Part shown: one piece after another, positions 18,304 to 27,752 of the stretch
Numbering within the stretch: position 1 is the stretch's first letter
Layout: each line of letters starts with the position of its first letter
Assembly: GCF_000743705.1 (NCBI RefSeq)
Contig: NZ_JQEZ01000002.1
Coordinates: 554,862 to 618,861 of the forward strand
Origin: Ruegeria halocynthiae
GTDB lineage: Bacteria; Pseudomonadota; Alphaproteobacteria; Rhodobacterales; Rhodobacteraceae
Reading direction: 5' to 3'
DNA: 64,000 nucleotides
The notes under the pieces: model-generated
What the model saw: the letters and a program-made list of their open reading frames with translations, nothing else
Databases searched by the model: none
What the model was told of the DNA's origin: nothing
Program-made: the position numbers and the translations under genes

Positions 18304-19655
18304 CTTTGCTGTCGGCCCTTCCTGCCTCGGACAGTTACCGAACGACGGGGTCGGGCGCGCGCGCCAGCGTATTTGCCGTCTCGGAACTGGCGACAGCAAG
18401 TTTTGCTTCTGTAGGTCAGGAACTGGCACGCCTCGTGACCGCGTTGAACCTGACGCCGGGCACGCCCGACGTTTCGATTGATCACCGTTTGGCCTCTTTG
18501 TGGTACGGGCTATCGTTCAAACCAGACGGGTGGGAGGTTCCCAGCCTCTGGGATGCAATTGCTGGCAATTATCAGGCTTCAGACGGATGGATACGGCTGC
18601 ACACCAACCTGCCCCGCCACAGGGCCGCCGCGTTAAAGGTGCTCGGCGTTTCCGCTGAAAGGAACGCGGTCGCCGCAGCCCTGAAAAAATTGGCCATAGC
18701 TGAACTTGAGGCAGCAATCGTCGCCGAAGGCGGCGTTGCCGCCGCGATGCGCAGCCGTGCAGATTGGGCAGATCACCCTCAGGGTCGGGCAGTGTCGCGC
18801 GACCCGCTTATTAACTGGCACAGCCCCCGACGGATCACGCTGCGCGACCGACCCCAAGCCACCGCCAATCGCCCGCTGGCGGGTCTGCGCGTTCTGGATC
18901 TGACCCGCATTCTGGCGGGGCCTGTGTCGACCCGCACCCTGGCCGGATTCGGGGCCGAGGTGCTGCGTATCGACCCACCGGGATGGGACGAGCCCGGAAT
19001 AATCCCGGACATATCCCTTGGCAAACACTGCGCGTATCTGGATCTGAAAACACCGGCGGGCTTGGAAAAGCTGCAGGATCTGTTGTCGCAAGCTGACGTC
19101 TTTGTTCATGGATATCGTCCCGGGGCGCTGGATGCCCTTGGCCTGACCAAAGCCAAACGCGACGCGCTGGCCCCAAACCGGGTCGAGGTCACTTTGAATG
19201 CCTATGGGTGGCAAGGGCCGTGGTCCAACAGACGCGGCTTTGACAGTCTTATTCAAATGAGCGCCGGGATCGCGGATGCCGGTCGCATCTGGGCAAATAC
19301 CGACAAGCCAACCCCGCTGCCGGTTCAGGCGCTGGATCATGCCACAGGGTACCTGATGGCCGCCGCCATCCTTTCTGCCCTGGCCGAGGCTGCCTCGGGG
19401 AACTCTGTCATGCACGCGCAGCTTTCGCTGGCCCGCACGGCTGAATTGCTGGCCGTTCTGGGAAAGTCAGACACCAACAAAGAAATCACCGAGGCTGAAC
19501 CGGCAGATTATTCCCAGACGCCCGAGGCGTCGGACTGGGGCCCCGGTCACCGCCTGAAACCGGCCTTGACCGTGGGCGCCGCCCGCATGTCCTGGCCCCT
19601 GCCTGCATCAAAGCTGGGTACTTCAGTGCCGGTCTGGTCGTCGCTTTCCACATGA
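18300..19655 (+). CDS. CaiB/BaiF-type (family III) CoA-transferase
   Basis: 451 residues. The family III core begins near residue 195 with LRVLDLTRILAGPVSTRTLAG and FGAEVLRIDPP. The region RGFDSLIQMSAGI contains the aspartate expected to form the acyl-CoA anhydride. About 190 N-terminal residues precede it and resemble a second, degenerate half of the same fold. The ATG at 18300 overlaps the permease TGA, so it is made with the importer. This suggests that it activates the imported acid as its CoA thioester. The longer frame from 18204 would overlap the permease by about 100 bases and is rejected. Confidence 0.85.
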   Translation: MTLLSALPASDSYRTTGSGARASVFAVSELATASFASVGQELARLVTALNLTPGTPDVSIDHRLASLWYGLSFKPDGWEVPSLWDAIAGNYQASDGWIRLHTNLPRHRAAALKVLGVSAERNAVAAALKKLAIAELEAAIVAEGGVAAAMRSRADWADHPQGRAVSRDPLINWHSPRRITLRDRPQATANRPLAGLRVLDLTRILAGPVSTRTLAGFGAEVLRIDPPGWDEPGIIPDISLGKHCAYLDLKTPAGLEKLQDLLSQADVFVHGYRPGALDALGLTKAKRDALAPNRVEVTLNAYGWQGPWSNRRGFDSLIQMSAGIADAGRIWANTDKPTPLPVQALDHATGYLMAAAILSALAEAASGNSVMHAQLSLARTAELLAVLGKSDTNKEITEAEPADYSQTPEASDWGPGHRLKPALTVGAARMSWPLPASKLGTSVPVWSSLST

Positions 19656-19701
19656 CGCACCCGCTGCGCGGCACGCGCAGCCCGGCCCAACGCTTTGGTT
19701 G

Positions 19702-19719
19702 GCGTCTCGTCAGAGACGC
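19702..19719. terminator. Hairpin between convergent genes
   Basis: GCGTCTC-GTCA-GAGACGC forms a perfect seven-base-pair stem in the gap between the CoA-transferase and the MscS-type gene. No T-run follows on the plus strand. A second GC stem (about 19727-19744) lies beside it. It may be a bidirectional or Rho-assisted terminator. Confidence 0.4.
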
Positions 19720-19743
19720 AATTCAAAGGGGCGGGAGCAGCCC

Positions 19744-22149
19744 CTAGCGGTCATCGCCACCGGGGCCAATGTCGTCCAGATAATCCTCGTCAATTGCAGC
19801 TTGCACCGCACCGGTGACTGCTTCGCGCTCTTTCGGGGACAGATTTTCCGCCTCTTTGCCGTCCGCCAGCCGAACCGTGACCTCGCGGTGCGCAAAGCGA
19901 ATACCTTCGCGCGCGAACAGCTCTCGTATATCTTGATAGACTTTCTTGCGGACCAACCACTGATCGCCGGGTTTGGTCATGAATTTCACCCGGATGATCA
20001 TTGCCGAATCCTGCATCTCGATCACGCCCTGGGATTTCAACGGCTGGATAAAGTTCTCACCAATCACTGGATCGCTCAGCAATTCCTGACCCAGCTTCTT
20101 GATCAGCTTCCGCACCTTCTCGACATCGGTGTCATAGGTGACCCGCAGCGGCAGCTTCATGATGACCCAGTCGCGGGAATAGTTGGTCAGAACCTTGATT
20201 TCACCAAAGGGAATAGTGTTCAGCGCCCCAAGATGGTGGCGCAATTGGAACGAGCGAACCGATATCTTTTCCACTGTCCCCTTTACGTCCCCAATGTCGA
20301 TGTATTCCCCCTTGCGGAACGCGTCATCCATCAGGAAAAACGCGCCCGAGAAAATATCACGCACCAATGTCTGTGAGCCGAAACCAACGGCCAGACCAAC
20401 AACACCCGCGCCCGCGAACAACGGGCTGACATTGATCCCAAGTTCCATCAGAACAATCAGTGCGATGGTGACAACAACAACGGCCAGGATCGCGCCACGG
20501 AAAAGCGGCAACAAAGTCGCCAACCGGCTTTGCCCACCTTCGCCGCCCTCATCCCCCAATTCGGCATCGGCGCTGCCATCGTCGGTTTCTTCGGCGATCT
20601 TCGTGTCGATCCAGACACGGAAAAAGTGGAAAAGGATATATCCGATGAACAGGATCACCATCACATCCAAGGCCCGTTCGATCGGCAGGTCCTCGCTCCA
20701 GCTGGCCTCTGGGTTCCAGATGACCGCCAGGGCATAAAGCCCGACAACAAACGCAAGGATACCTGCCACACGACGTGCCAGATCCTCATAGGTCAGGATC
20801 GCGTGCTTACGTTTCTCTGCCTGCGGTGTTTCGGTTACTTCCTCGGCTTCTGGGTCGTCCTCGGCCTGAGCCTGGGCGTTCATCTCGTCCATCTGGCGGT
20901 TGCGGTCAAAGTACCGCTCCAGCAGATAGTTCATGGCCCCGTAGGCAACGACCACTGACATGAAGATCGCATAGCTGCTGGCAACAATCGGAATCGAGTT
21001 CTCGTTCTCAAGCACCAGATCGACGGCCAGCTTGAACCAGCTGAACACCATATACACTGTCAAAACCGGCGCCCAGGAAAACGAGATCAGGCGCAAAATC
21101 CACGACACCTGATCCGGCATCCGGCCACCGCGAATGGCATTCGAAATAGCCCGGGCGTTAAACAGGATCATCAGCACGTTCCCGATCGCGCCGAACATGG
21201 TCAGCCCGCCGTAAACCATGGCGTAAACGTTATAGTTCAGTCCGAAATCCGCCACCCAGGTCGCAAACAATACAACCGATATATCATACGTCGCCAGCGC
21301 CGAAGCCCAGTAGTACAACCGCTTTGCATCACGATCCGAGAAGGGCGGCAGGCGGTATTGGCTCAGATACGGTGACAGGACCATCCGCCACAGGTCGGAC
21401 GCGGTGCGAGCCAGGAAAAAGCCCGAAAAGATCGCCGTGACCGTGAATTGAATCGAGATGTCTTCGGCCTCGCCGAAAAACAGGAACCCCGCAATCAGTG
21501 CCAGCACCATCGCAAAGATCGTGGCCCCGATGCCCATAAAGAAGCGGAACACCAGAAACGGCATCTTTTCACGATACCCCTGCGGGTTTTCCTTGGATCG
21601 CGCCACAACGATCCGGCGCGCGATGCGTTTTCCATAGATTTCAATGGACAGCCAACGCCCCAGCAGCAGGAACAATATGTTCCAGAGCAAGACCTCGACA
21701 TAGGTTTGTATCCGACCGTCCGGGCTGGTTTGGCGCAGGACGTACTGCATCTCGAAAATGGAATAGGGCAAAGCCTGCAACCGAGATTCCATGGACGCGC
21801 GGAACCTCGAAAACCGCTCTTGCGCCTTCATCAGTTGCGAGCCCTCAGCCATTGCGTCATGCGCAGACGTGGCATTGGCGTCGGCACCCTGCTGTCCGCC
21901 CGAAGAGACAACCTGACCCCCGCTGTCGATGACGATCACACTTGCCCCTGCCTCGGTCGCGGACCGTATCGCAGCAGCCAGATCGCCGTCTTCCGACGCC
22001 TCAGAACTGGATTCTGTTCCCGAAGTGTACCCCGGAATAAGCGAGGTTTGCGCCACCGCTTGGGTGACACAGGCCAGGCTGACCGCCCAGATAAACGACG
22101 CAATTCCAGCAAACAGTTTGAGTTTCATCGTATTTTTTATCCAGCTCAT
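19744..22149 (-). CDS. Mechanosensitive ion channel family protein (MscS-type, large)
   Basis: 801 residues. After an N-terminal signal or anchor and a coiled periplasmic stretch, there are about ten hydrophobic segments ending in an MscS core: SPLFAGAGVVGLAVGFGSQTLVRDIFSG is the pore helix TM3 region (shown here as AGAGVVGLAVGFGSQTL). The beta domain follows with GEYIDIGDVKGTVEKI and IPFGEI. It is a larger relative of MscK/YbdG-type channels that release solutes on hypo-osmotic shock. The C-terminus after the channel is acidic. ATG at 22147-22149; an ATG at 22128 would give a cleaner signal peptide (MKLKLFAGIASFIWAV). Confidence 0.88.
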   Translation of the reverse strand: MSWIKNTMKLKLFAGIASFIWAVSLACVTQAVAQTSLIPGYTSGTESSSEASEDGDLAAAIRSATEAGASVIVIDSGGQVVSSGGQQGADANATSAHDAMAEGSQLMKAQERFSRFRASMESRLQALPYSIFEMQYVLRQTSPDGRIQTYVEVLLWNILFLLLGRWLSIEIYGKRIARRIVVARSKENPQGYREKMPFLVFRFFMGIGATIFAMVLALIAGFLFFGEAEDISIQFTVTAIFSGFFLARTASDLWRMVLSPYLSQYRLPPFSDRDAKRLYYWASALATYDISVVLFATWVADFGLNYNVYAMVYGGLTMFGAIGNVLMILFNARAISNAIRGGRMPDQVSWILRLISFSWAPVLTVYMVFSWFKLAVDLVLENENSIPIVASSYAIFMSVVVAYGAMNYLLERYFDRNRQMDEMNAQAQAEDDPEAEEVTETPQAEKRKHAILTYEDLARRVAGILAFVVGLYALAVIWNPEASWSEDLPIERALDVMVILFIGYILFHFFRVWIDTKIAEETDDGSADAELGDEGGEGGQSRLATLLPLFRGAILAVVVVTIALIVLMELGINVSPLFAGAGVVGLAVGFGSQTLVRDIFSGAFFLMDDAFRKGEYIDIGDVKGTVEKISVRSFQLRHHLGALNTIPFGEIKVLTNYSRDWVIMKLPLRVTYDTDVEKVRKLIKKLGQELLSDPVIGENFIQPLKSQGVIEMQDSAMIIRVKFMTKPGDQWLVRKKVYQDIRELFAREGIRFAHREVTVRLADGKEAENLSPKEREAVTGAVQAAIDEDYLDDIGPGGDDR

Positions 22150-22500
22150 ATCTTGCGAACAGGTTACAGAAGCGCCAGCCCGTGTTCAAATCTTCTGCTT
22201 TTTTCTTCGCGATATCATGCGCAGCCGTGTTCCGTGTGCCATGGCGGCGATTAGACTGTTTCCAAGTCCGGAAAAACTGAATATGACCAATTCGCTACTA
22301 TGGGCTTGTCTAAGGGCGCCAACAGCGAAAACGGTGCTATAGGCATTCACGACAGAACCGGAATTCAGGATGTTGCCAATTCGCAATGCTTGCTGAAATT
22401 GCCGGGGCTTGGCGACCCCTTTGGCAAGCAGTAGCAAGGAATATACGATAACAGATGTAAACGCGCGCAATTGCACCGAGACAAAGTAACAGGCGAAGGC
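22150..22500. other. Intergenic region without a recognised gene
   Basis: About 350 bases between divergent genes, lower in GC than the surroundings. A weak GTG-initiated minus-strand frame (22186-22476, 96 codons) has no ribosome site or recognisable motif. The region most likely holds the two divergent promoters. Confidence 0.5.
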
Positions 22501-23715
22501 ATGAGCCTAGGAATACAAAACGAAAAAACGGGCCGTGCGCCGCGCATATTGTTCTACAGTCACGATACGTTCGGGTTGGGTCATTTGCGCCGGTCGCGTG
22601 CCCTTGCCGGTGCGATCACGCAGGCAAACCCACAGGCCTCGGCCCTGATCCTGACAGGATCGCCCGTCGCCGGGCGGTTCACTTTTCCGCGTCGGGTCGA
22701 CCATGTGCGTTTGCCGGGTGTGACCAAACGCGCCGACGGGTCTTATGCCTCGCAGACAATCGGCATGGGCATCGAAGAAGTGACCGAACTGCGCTCGGGC
22801 CTGATTCAGACCGCGGTTCAGCAATTCGACCCCGATGTTCTGATCGTCGACAAGGAACCCACCGGTTTTCGCGGTGAGCTGCTGCCCACGCTGGAAATCC
22901 TGCTTCAGTCTCAGCGGACCCGGTTGGTTTTGGGCCTGCGCGACGTTCTGGACGAGCCCGAGGTTCTGGCTGCCGAGTGGGAGCGGAAAGAGGCCGTCGC
23001 CGCAACCGAGGCATTCTATGATGAAATCTGGGTCTATGGGCTGCGTTCGATCTATGATCCGACCAGGGGCCTTCCGCTTAGCCCCGCCACGCAATCGCGG
23101 ATACACTGGACGGGCTATCTGCGTCGGGATCTGGGGCCAGTGTCGGAACCGCCCGAGCAACCTTATATCCTGATCACACCGGGCGGTGGTGGCGACGGTA
23201 AGGCGATGGTCAACCTTGTCCTGTCCGCCTATGAAAAAGACCCGGACCTGTCGCCACGCGCGCTGCTGGTCTATGGCCCCTTCCTGTCCGGTGAACTGCG
23301 CGAGGATTTTGAGACCCGCGTTGCCGCGCTGAACGGGCGGGTGACGGCTGTCGGTTTCGAATCCCAGATCGAAACGTTGTTTGCCGGGGCTGCCGGTGTG
23401 GTCTGCATGGGCGGCTACAACACATTCTGCGAGGTTCTGTCCTTTGACAAACCCGCCGTCATCGTGCCGCGCACAACGCCACGGCTAGAGCAATGGATTC
23501 GGGCGTCGCACGCGGAAAATCTGGGCCTTGTCCGGATGCTGGACGAATACCGCGACGGCCTGTCTACGGATGCGATGATCAAGGCCATCCGCGAACTGCC
23601 ACATCAACCACTGCCATCGCAGGCAATCCGGGATGGGTTGCTGGACGGGTTGGATTACGTCACCGACCGTATTGACGCGTTGCTGAACCGGGAACAGGAA
23701 CGGGCCACCGGATGA
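22501..23715 (+). CDS. MurG-like glycosyltransferase, first gene of a seven-gene glycan operon
   Basis: 404 residues in the GT-B fold. The N-terminal ILFYSHDTFGLGHLRRSRALA carries the G-H-x-R glycine-rich acceptor loop. The C-terminal half has ILITPGGGGDGK and VVCMGGYNTFCEVLSFDKPAVIVPR, the UDP-sugar site seen in MurG/GT28-like enzymes. The ATG at 22501 is preferred over a TTG at 22471. Its last four bases overlap the next start. It is probably a cytosolic or membrane-peripheral sugar transferase; donor and acceptor are unknown. Confidence 0.82.
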   Translation: MSLGIQNEKTGRAPRILFYSHDTFGLGHLRRSRALAGAITQANPQASALILTGSPVAGRFTFPRRVDHVRLPGVTKRADGSYASQTIGMGIEEVTELRSGLIQTAVQQFDPDVLIVDKEPTGFRGELLPTLEILLQSQRTRLVLGLRDVLDEPEVLAAEWERKEAVAATEAFYDEIWVYGLRSIYDPTRGLPLSPATQSRIHWTGYLRRDLGPVSEPPEQPYILITPGGGGDGKAMVNLVLSAYEKDPDLSPRALLVYGPFLSGELREDFETRVAALNGRVTAVGFESQIETLFAGAAGVVCMGGYNTFCEVLSFDKPAVIVPRTTPRLEQWIRASHAENLGLVRMLDEYRDGLSTDAMIKAIRELPHQPLPSQAIRDGLLDGLDYVTDRIDALLNREQERATG

Positions 23716-24959
23716 CCGCTGCACAGCCCAAACTGGCGGTGCTGGTCAAAGGCTGGCCGCGCCTGTCCGAGACGTTTATCGCCCAGGAATTGGTCGCTTT
23801 GCAGGAGGCGGGCCACAGTTTTGATATCTGGTCGCTGCGTCACCCCACGGACGTCAAACGGCACCCGCTGCACGACCGGTTTCGCGGGCAGGTGCGTTAC
23901 CTGCCGGAATACCTGTATGACGAGCCACAGCGCGTCTGGGCGGCCCGCCACATCGCGCAGGACCTGCCCGGCTATGCCAAGGCTTATGCAATCTGGCGCG
24001 CCGACCTGCGCCGCGACCCGACCCACAACCGTATCCGCCGTTTCGGTCAGGCCTGTGTGCTGGCCGCCGAATTGCCGGAATCTACGCGGGTGATGTATGC
24101 GCATTTCATGCATACGCCCTCGTCCGTTGCCCGTTACGCCGCAATCATGCGCGGCCTACCGTGGAGCTTTTCCGCCCACGCCAAGGACATCTGGACCTCG
24201 CCGGAGTGGGAGAAATCGGAAAAGCTGCGGGCGGATACATATGGCGCAGCTTTTGGCGCGACCTGCACCGCGATCGGGGCAGAACACCTGCGCAGCCTGG
24301 CCGATGATCCGGCGCGCGTTGATCTGATCTATCACGGGCTGGACCTGAGCCGGTTCCCTGCACCGCCCGTGCGCGCGCCACGCGCCCCTGACGGCCCGTT
24401 TCACATGCTGTCCGTCGGTCGGCTGGTCGAGAAAAAGGGGTTTGACCGCCTGATCGACGCCTTTGGCCTGTTGCCGGATACGCTCGACTGGCACTGGACC
24501 CATATCGGTGGCGGCAGCCTGGGCGGCCCGCTGCGCGACCGCGCCCGCACCGCAGGTCTTTCAGATCGGATTTCGTGGAACGGGGCCTGTGACCAACCCG
24601 AAGTCATCGAAGCCATGCGCCAAGCCGATCTGTTCGTCCTGCCCAGCAGGATCGCAGCGGACGGGGATCGCGATGGCTTGCCGAATGTACTGATGGAGGC
24701 TGCCTCGCAATTGCTGCCGATTCTGTCCACACCGGTTTCAGCCATCCCCGAGTTCATAGAAACGGGGACGCACGGCGTATTGTCAGACGACGACCCCGGA
24801 TCGCTTGCCGCAGCCATAACCCGTCTGGCCGCAGACCCCGAACAAACGGCGGCCATAGCCGGTGCAGCCTATGACCGGCTGATCGCCGAGTTTCGCATGG
24901 ACCCCGGAATTGCCCTTTTGTCCAAACGGTTGTGCGCTTTGGGCGCGGACAGAGACTGA
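23712..24959 (+). CDS. Glycosyltransferase family 4 protein
   Basis: 415 residues, GT-B fold. The N-terminal LAVLVKGWPRLSETFIAQELVAL is the WcaL-like start of colanic-acid-type GT4 enzymes. The C-terminal domain has MLSVGRLVEKKGFDRLIDAF and DGLPNVLMEAASQLLPIL, with the E-x7-E-type donor site in modified form. ATGA overlap with the preceding gene and TGATG with the following one. Sugar specificity cannot be read from the sequence. Confidence 0.85.
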   Translation: MTAAQPKLAVLVKGWPRLSETFIAQELVALQEAGHSFDIWSLRHPTDVKRHPLHDRFRGQVRYLPEYLYDEPQRVWAARHIAQDLPGYAKAYAIWRADLRRDPTHNRIRRFGQACVLAAELPESTRVMYAHFMHTPSSVARYAAIMRGLPWSFSAHAKDIWTSPEWEKSEKLRADTYGAAFGATCTAIGAEHLRSLADDPARVDLIYHGLDLSRFPAPPVRAPRAPDGPFHMLSVGRLVEKKGFDRLIDAFGLLPDTLDWHWTHIGGGSLGGPLRDRARTAGLSDRISWNGACDQPEVIEAMRQADLFVLPSRIAADGDRDGLPNVLMEAASQLLPILSTPVSAIPEFIETGTHGVLSDDDPGSLAAAITRLAADPEQTAAIAGAAYDRLIAEFRMDPGIALLSKRLCALGADRD

Positions 24960-26035
24960 TGGCCCGCGTCGCCTTTTACACCCCAATGAAATCACCCGAC
25001 AGCCCGGTGCCTTCGGGGGATCGTGAAATGGCGCGAAATCTGATGCAGGCGATTGGCGCGCAAGGGGATTTCGTTGATCTTGTGTCCCGGCTGCGCATCT
25101 ACGACAAACATGGCGATGCGCAGCTTCAGTACAGTTTGCGCGCCGAAGCCGAGGCCGAGGCACAGCGCCTGATCCGGGACATGCCCCACGATACGGCGTT
25201 ATGGGTAACGTATCACAATTACTACAAGGCCCCTGATCTGTTGGGGCCGCTTGTATGCAAGGCCCGAAACATTCCTTACGTCCAACTGGAAAGCACACGC
25301 GCGAGCAGCCGTTTACATGGTCCTTGGGCCGGCTTTGCCAAATCCGCGCATGATGCCTGCGACATGGCGCAGGTGATTTTCTACCACACCGCAAACGATC
25401 TGATCACGCTGGAACGAGACAGATGCGGCTCGCAGACCCTTGCGGAACTGCCCCCCTTTTTGCCGATATCCGACCTGCCACCTGCGTCCGGCTGTGACGG
25501 CCCCATGCTGGCGGTTGGCATGATGCGGCACGGCGACAAGCTGGCATCGTACAAGCTGCTTGCGCAGGCGCTGACGCATCTGACCGGCGAATGGGCGCTG
25601 AACATCGTGGGCGACGGCCCCGCACTGGCTGATGTCCGGACGCTGATGGCGCCTTTTGGGTCAAAGGTTCGGTTTCTGGGGCAGCTTGGGCGGGACGCGC
25701 TGCAAACGCATTACGGGGCAGCGTCCCTTTTGGTCTGGCCCGGCGTGAATGAAGCTTATGGCATGATCTATCTGGAAGCGCAGACCAGCGGCGTACCGGT
25801 TGTGGCACAAGACAGACCGGGGGTCCGGGATGTCTTGACGCCTTCGGACTACCCCCCGGTCGACGCAGGGCCCGAAGGGCTGGCCGCGAAAATGCAGGCG
25901 CTGCTGCCCGATCTTCCCCTGCGCCTTTCGCTGGGGGCTCAGGCGCGGGCGCACGTATCCCAACGCCACCTGATGCCCGCCGCAACCAAGCGGTTCTGGC
26001 AGGTCACGCGCCCGTTGATAGCGGGCACCGCATGA
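24959..26035 (+). CDS. Glycosyltransferase (GT4-like)
   Basis: 358 residues. The C-terminal half shows FLGQLGRDALQTHYGAASL and NEAYGMIYLEAQTSGVPVVA, a clear E-x7-E retaining-transferase motif. The N-terminal half (VAFYTPMKSPDSPVPSGDREMARNL) is short. The ATG at 24959 overlaps the upstream TGA by one base; the longer frame from 24932 lies inside the upstream gene and is rejected. Third transferase of the operon. Confidence 0.83.
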   Translation: MARVAFYTPMKSPDSPVPSGDREMARNLMQAIGAQGDFVDLVSRLRIYDKHGDAQLQYSLRAEAEAEAQRLIRDMPHDTALWVTYHNYYKAPDLLGPLVCKARNIPYVQLESTRASSRLHGPWAGFAKSAHDACDMAQVIFYHTANDLITLERDRCGSQTLAELPPFLPISDLPPASGCDGPMLAVGMMRHGDKLASYKLLAQALTHLTGEWALNIVGDGPALADVRTLMAPFGSKVRFLGQLGRDALQTHYGAASLLVWPGVNEAYGMIYLEAQTSGVPVVAQDRPGVRDVLTPSDYPPVDAGPEGLAAKMQALLPDLPLRLSLGAQARAHVSQRHLMPAATKRFWQVTRPLIAGTA

Positions 26036-26616
26036 CCCGGCTGGCCCTGCTTCGTCACGGTCACACGCATTGGAACCGTGCAGGCCGCATTCAGGGGCGC
26101 AGCGATATTCCGCTGGATGCCGATGCGCGCTCGGAACTGGCGACCTATGACCTACCTGCGCCATGGGACAAGGCAACCGTGTGGTCCAGCCCCCTGTTGC
26201 GAGCAAGTGAGACAGCGCAGCTGGTATCGGGGCGGAACCCCCGCACCTCGGACGCGCTGACCGAGATGAATTGGGGCGATTGGGAGGGCCTGCGCGGCGT
26301 CGACCTGATCGCAGACCCCATCAGCGGCTACCGTCACATCGAAGATTGGGGATGGGATTTCCGCCCACCGGGCGGTGAAAGCCCGGCAGAGGTCTTGACC
26401 CGTCTGCAACCCTGGCTGGCCGGTTTACAGGGCGACGCAGTTGCGGTGTGCCACATCGGCATAATGCGGGTCATTCTGGCACGCGCCTGGGGATGGGATT
26501 TCAGCGGAGACGCGCCCTTTAAAATCAAGCGCAACCGCCTGTATATCGTCGATATGACAACACAAACCGCCTTGCCGGACCCCGTTCGCCTGCTGAAACC
26601 GGAGACGCCCCAATGA
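26032..26616 (+). CDS. Histidine phosphatase family protein
   Basis: 194 residues. The phosphoglycerate-mutase-like catalytic motif is LLRHGHTHWNRAGRIQGR, with His9 as the expected phospho-acceptor, and the second catalytic histidine is in AVCHIGIMRVIL. Its position between two glycosyltransferase genes, overlapping both by four bases, suggests that it dephosphorylates a sugar-phosphate or lipid-phosphate intermediate of the pathway. CobC-type activity is the main alternative, but no cobalamin gene is adjacent. Confidence 0.85.
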   Translation: MTRLALLRHGHTHWNRAGRIQGRSDIPLDADARSELATYDLPAPWDKATVWSSPLLRASETAQLVSGRNPRTSDALTEMNWGDWEGLRGVDLIADPISGYRHIEDWGWDFRPPGGESPAEVLTRLQPWLAGLQGDAVAVCHIGIMRVILARAWGWDFSGDAPFKIKRNRLYIVDMTTQTALPDPVRLLKPETPQ

Positions 26617-27752
26617 AGGTGATGATCGTCGTCACGCATTTGCTGGGGACCGGGCATCTCAGCCGGGCGCTGACCTTGGGCCGGGCTTTCGTTCAGGACG
26701 GGCATGAAACACTTGTCGTATCCGGCGGGATGCCTGCGCCACAACTGGACAGCTCGGGCATGGATCTGCTTGGGTTGCCGCCGCTGCGCTCGGACGGCAC
26801 AGATTTCACGCGGCTGTTGACGCAGGCGGGTGAGGTGGCGGATGCAGCTTATCTTCAGGCCCGCGAAACCGCTTTGGTTGCCGCCCTCCAGAGCTTTGCA
26901 CCGGACGTTCTGATCACAGAGCTGTTTCCCTTTGGCCGCCGCTCTCTGGCGGCCGAGTTCGGGGCCACGCTGGAGGCCGCGCAGAAGATGCCACGCCGCC
27001 CAATCGTTCTGGGTTCGATCCGGGATATTCTGGCCCCGCCTTCGAAACCATCAAAGGCGGAGCGGACCGAGGACGTCGTTTGCCGCCACTATGATGGCGT
27101 CCTTGTTCATTCGGACCAAAGCATAGTGCCCCTGGATATCAGTTGGCCGGTGTCCGAACGTTTACGACCGCGTTTGTTTTATACGGGTTTTGTCGCCCCA
27201 CGCCCCCCGGTGCCGCACCCCGAAGCGGCGGGGAAAGGCGAAATTCTGGTCAGCGCGGGCGGAGGATCGGTGGGCCAGCCGATCTTTCGCGCGGCCATCG
27301 AGGCCGCCCGCAAGATGCCCAACAGGCGCTGGCGCCTGTTGGTTGGCGGACAAGACGCGGCGACGCGCATCGAATTTCTGAAGCCGCTGGTTGGCGACGC
27401 GCCCGTCACGCTGGAACCCGTGCGCCCGGATTTCCGCCAGATGTTGCCCCATGCGGCGGCCTCGGTCAGCATGTGCGGATACAACACCGCGCTGGACATC
27501 CTGCAATCCGGCACAGCTGCCGTGTTCATCCCCTTTGACGACGGCAACGAAGTTGAACAAAGCCTGCGCGGCCAGAGTCTGTCAGATCTTTCGGCAATCG
27601 AAGTTCTGACAAGCCAGAATCTGGATGGCGACTCTTTGGCACGGGCCGTCGACAAGGTGATCCAGGCCGCCCCGCGCCCCGCATCCCAACAGGGGTTTGA
27701 CGGGGCCGCCAGATCGGTCGAGATTGCAAAAACCCTGATGGAGCGCGCGTGA
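26613..27752 (+). CDS. MurG-like glycosyltransferase, second copy in the operon
   Basis: 379 residues. The N-terminal MIVVTHLLGTGHLSRALTLGRAF and C-terminal ILVSAGGGSVGQPIF and SMCGYNTALDILQSGTAAVFIPF match the architecture of the first gene of the operon (GHL-R-A, GGG, CGYNT blocks). The two look like diverged paralogues. Starts and ends with four-base overlaps. Probably adds a sugar at another step of the same pathway. Confidence 0.82.
   Translation: MKVMIVVTHLLGTGHLSRALTLGRAFVQDGHETLVVSGGMPAPQLDSSGMDLLGLPPLRSDGTDFTRLLTQAGEVADAAYLQARETALVAALQSFAPDVLITELFPFGRRSLAAEFGATLEAAQKMPRRPIVLGSIRDILAPPSKPSKAERTEDVVCRHYDGVLVHSDQSIVPLDISWPVSERLRPRLFYTGFVAPRPPVPHPEAAGKGEILVSAGGGSVGQPIFRAAIEAARKMPNRRWRLLVGGQDAATRIEFLKPLVGDAPVTLEPVRPDFRQMLPHAAASVSMCGYNTALDILQSGTAAVFIPFDDGNEVEQSLRGQSLSDLSAIEVLTSQNLDGDSLARAVDKVIQAAPRPASQQGFDGAARSVEIAKTLMERA

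Noticed and set aside
22186-22476. 96-codon minus-strand frame in the gap before the glycan operon
   Set aside because: GTG start without ribosome site, no motif, and located where divergent promoters are expected.
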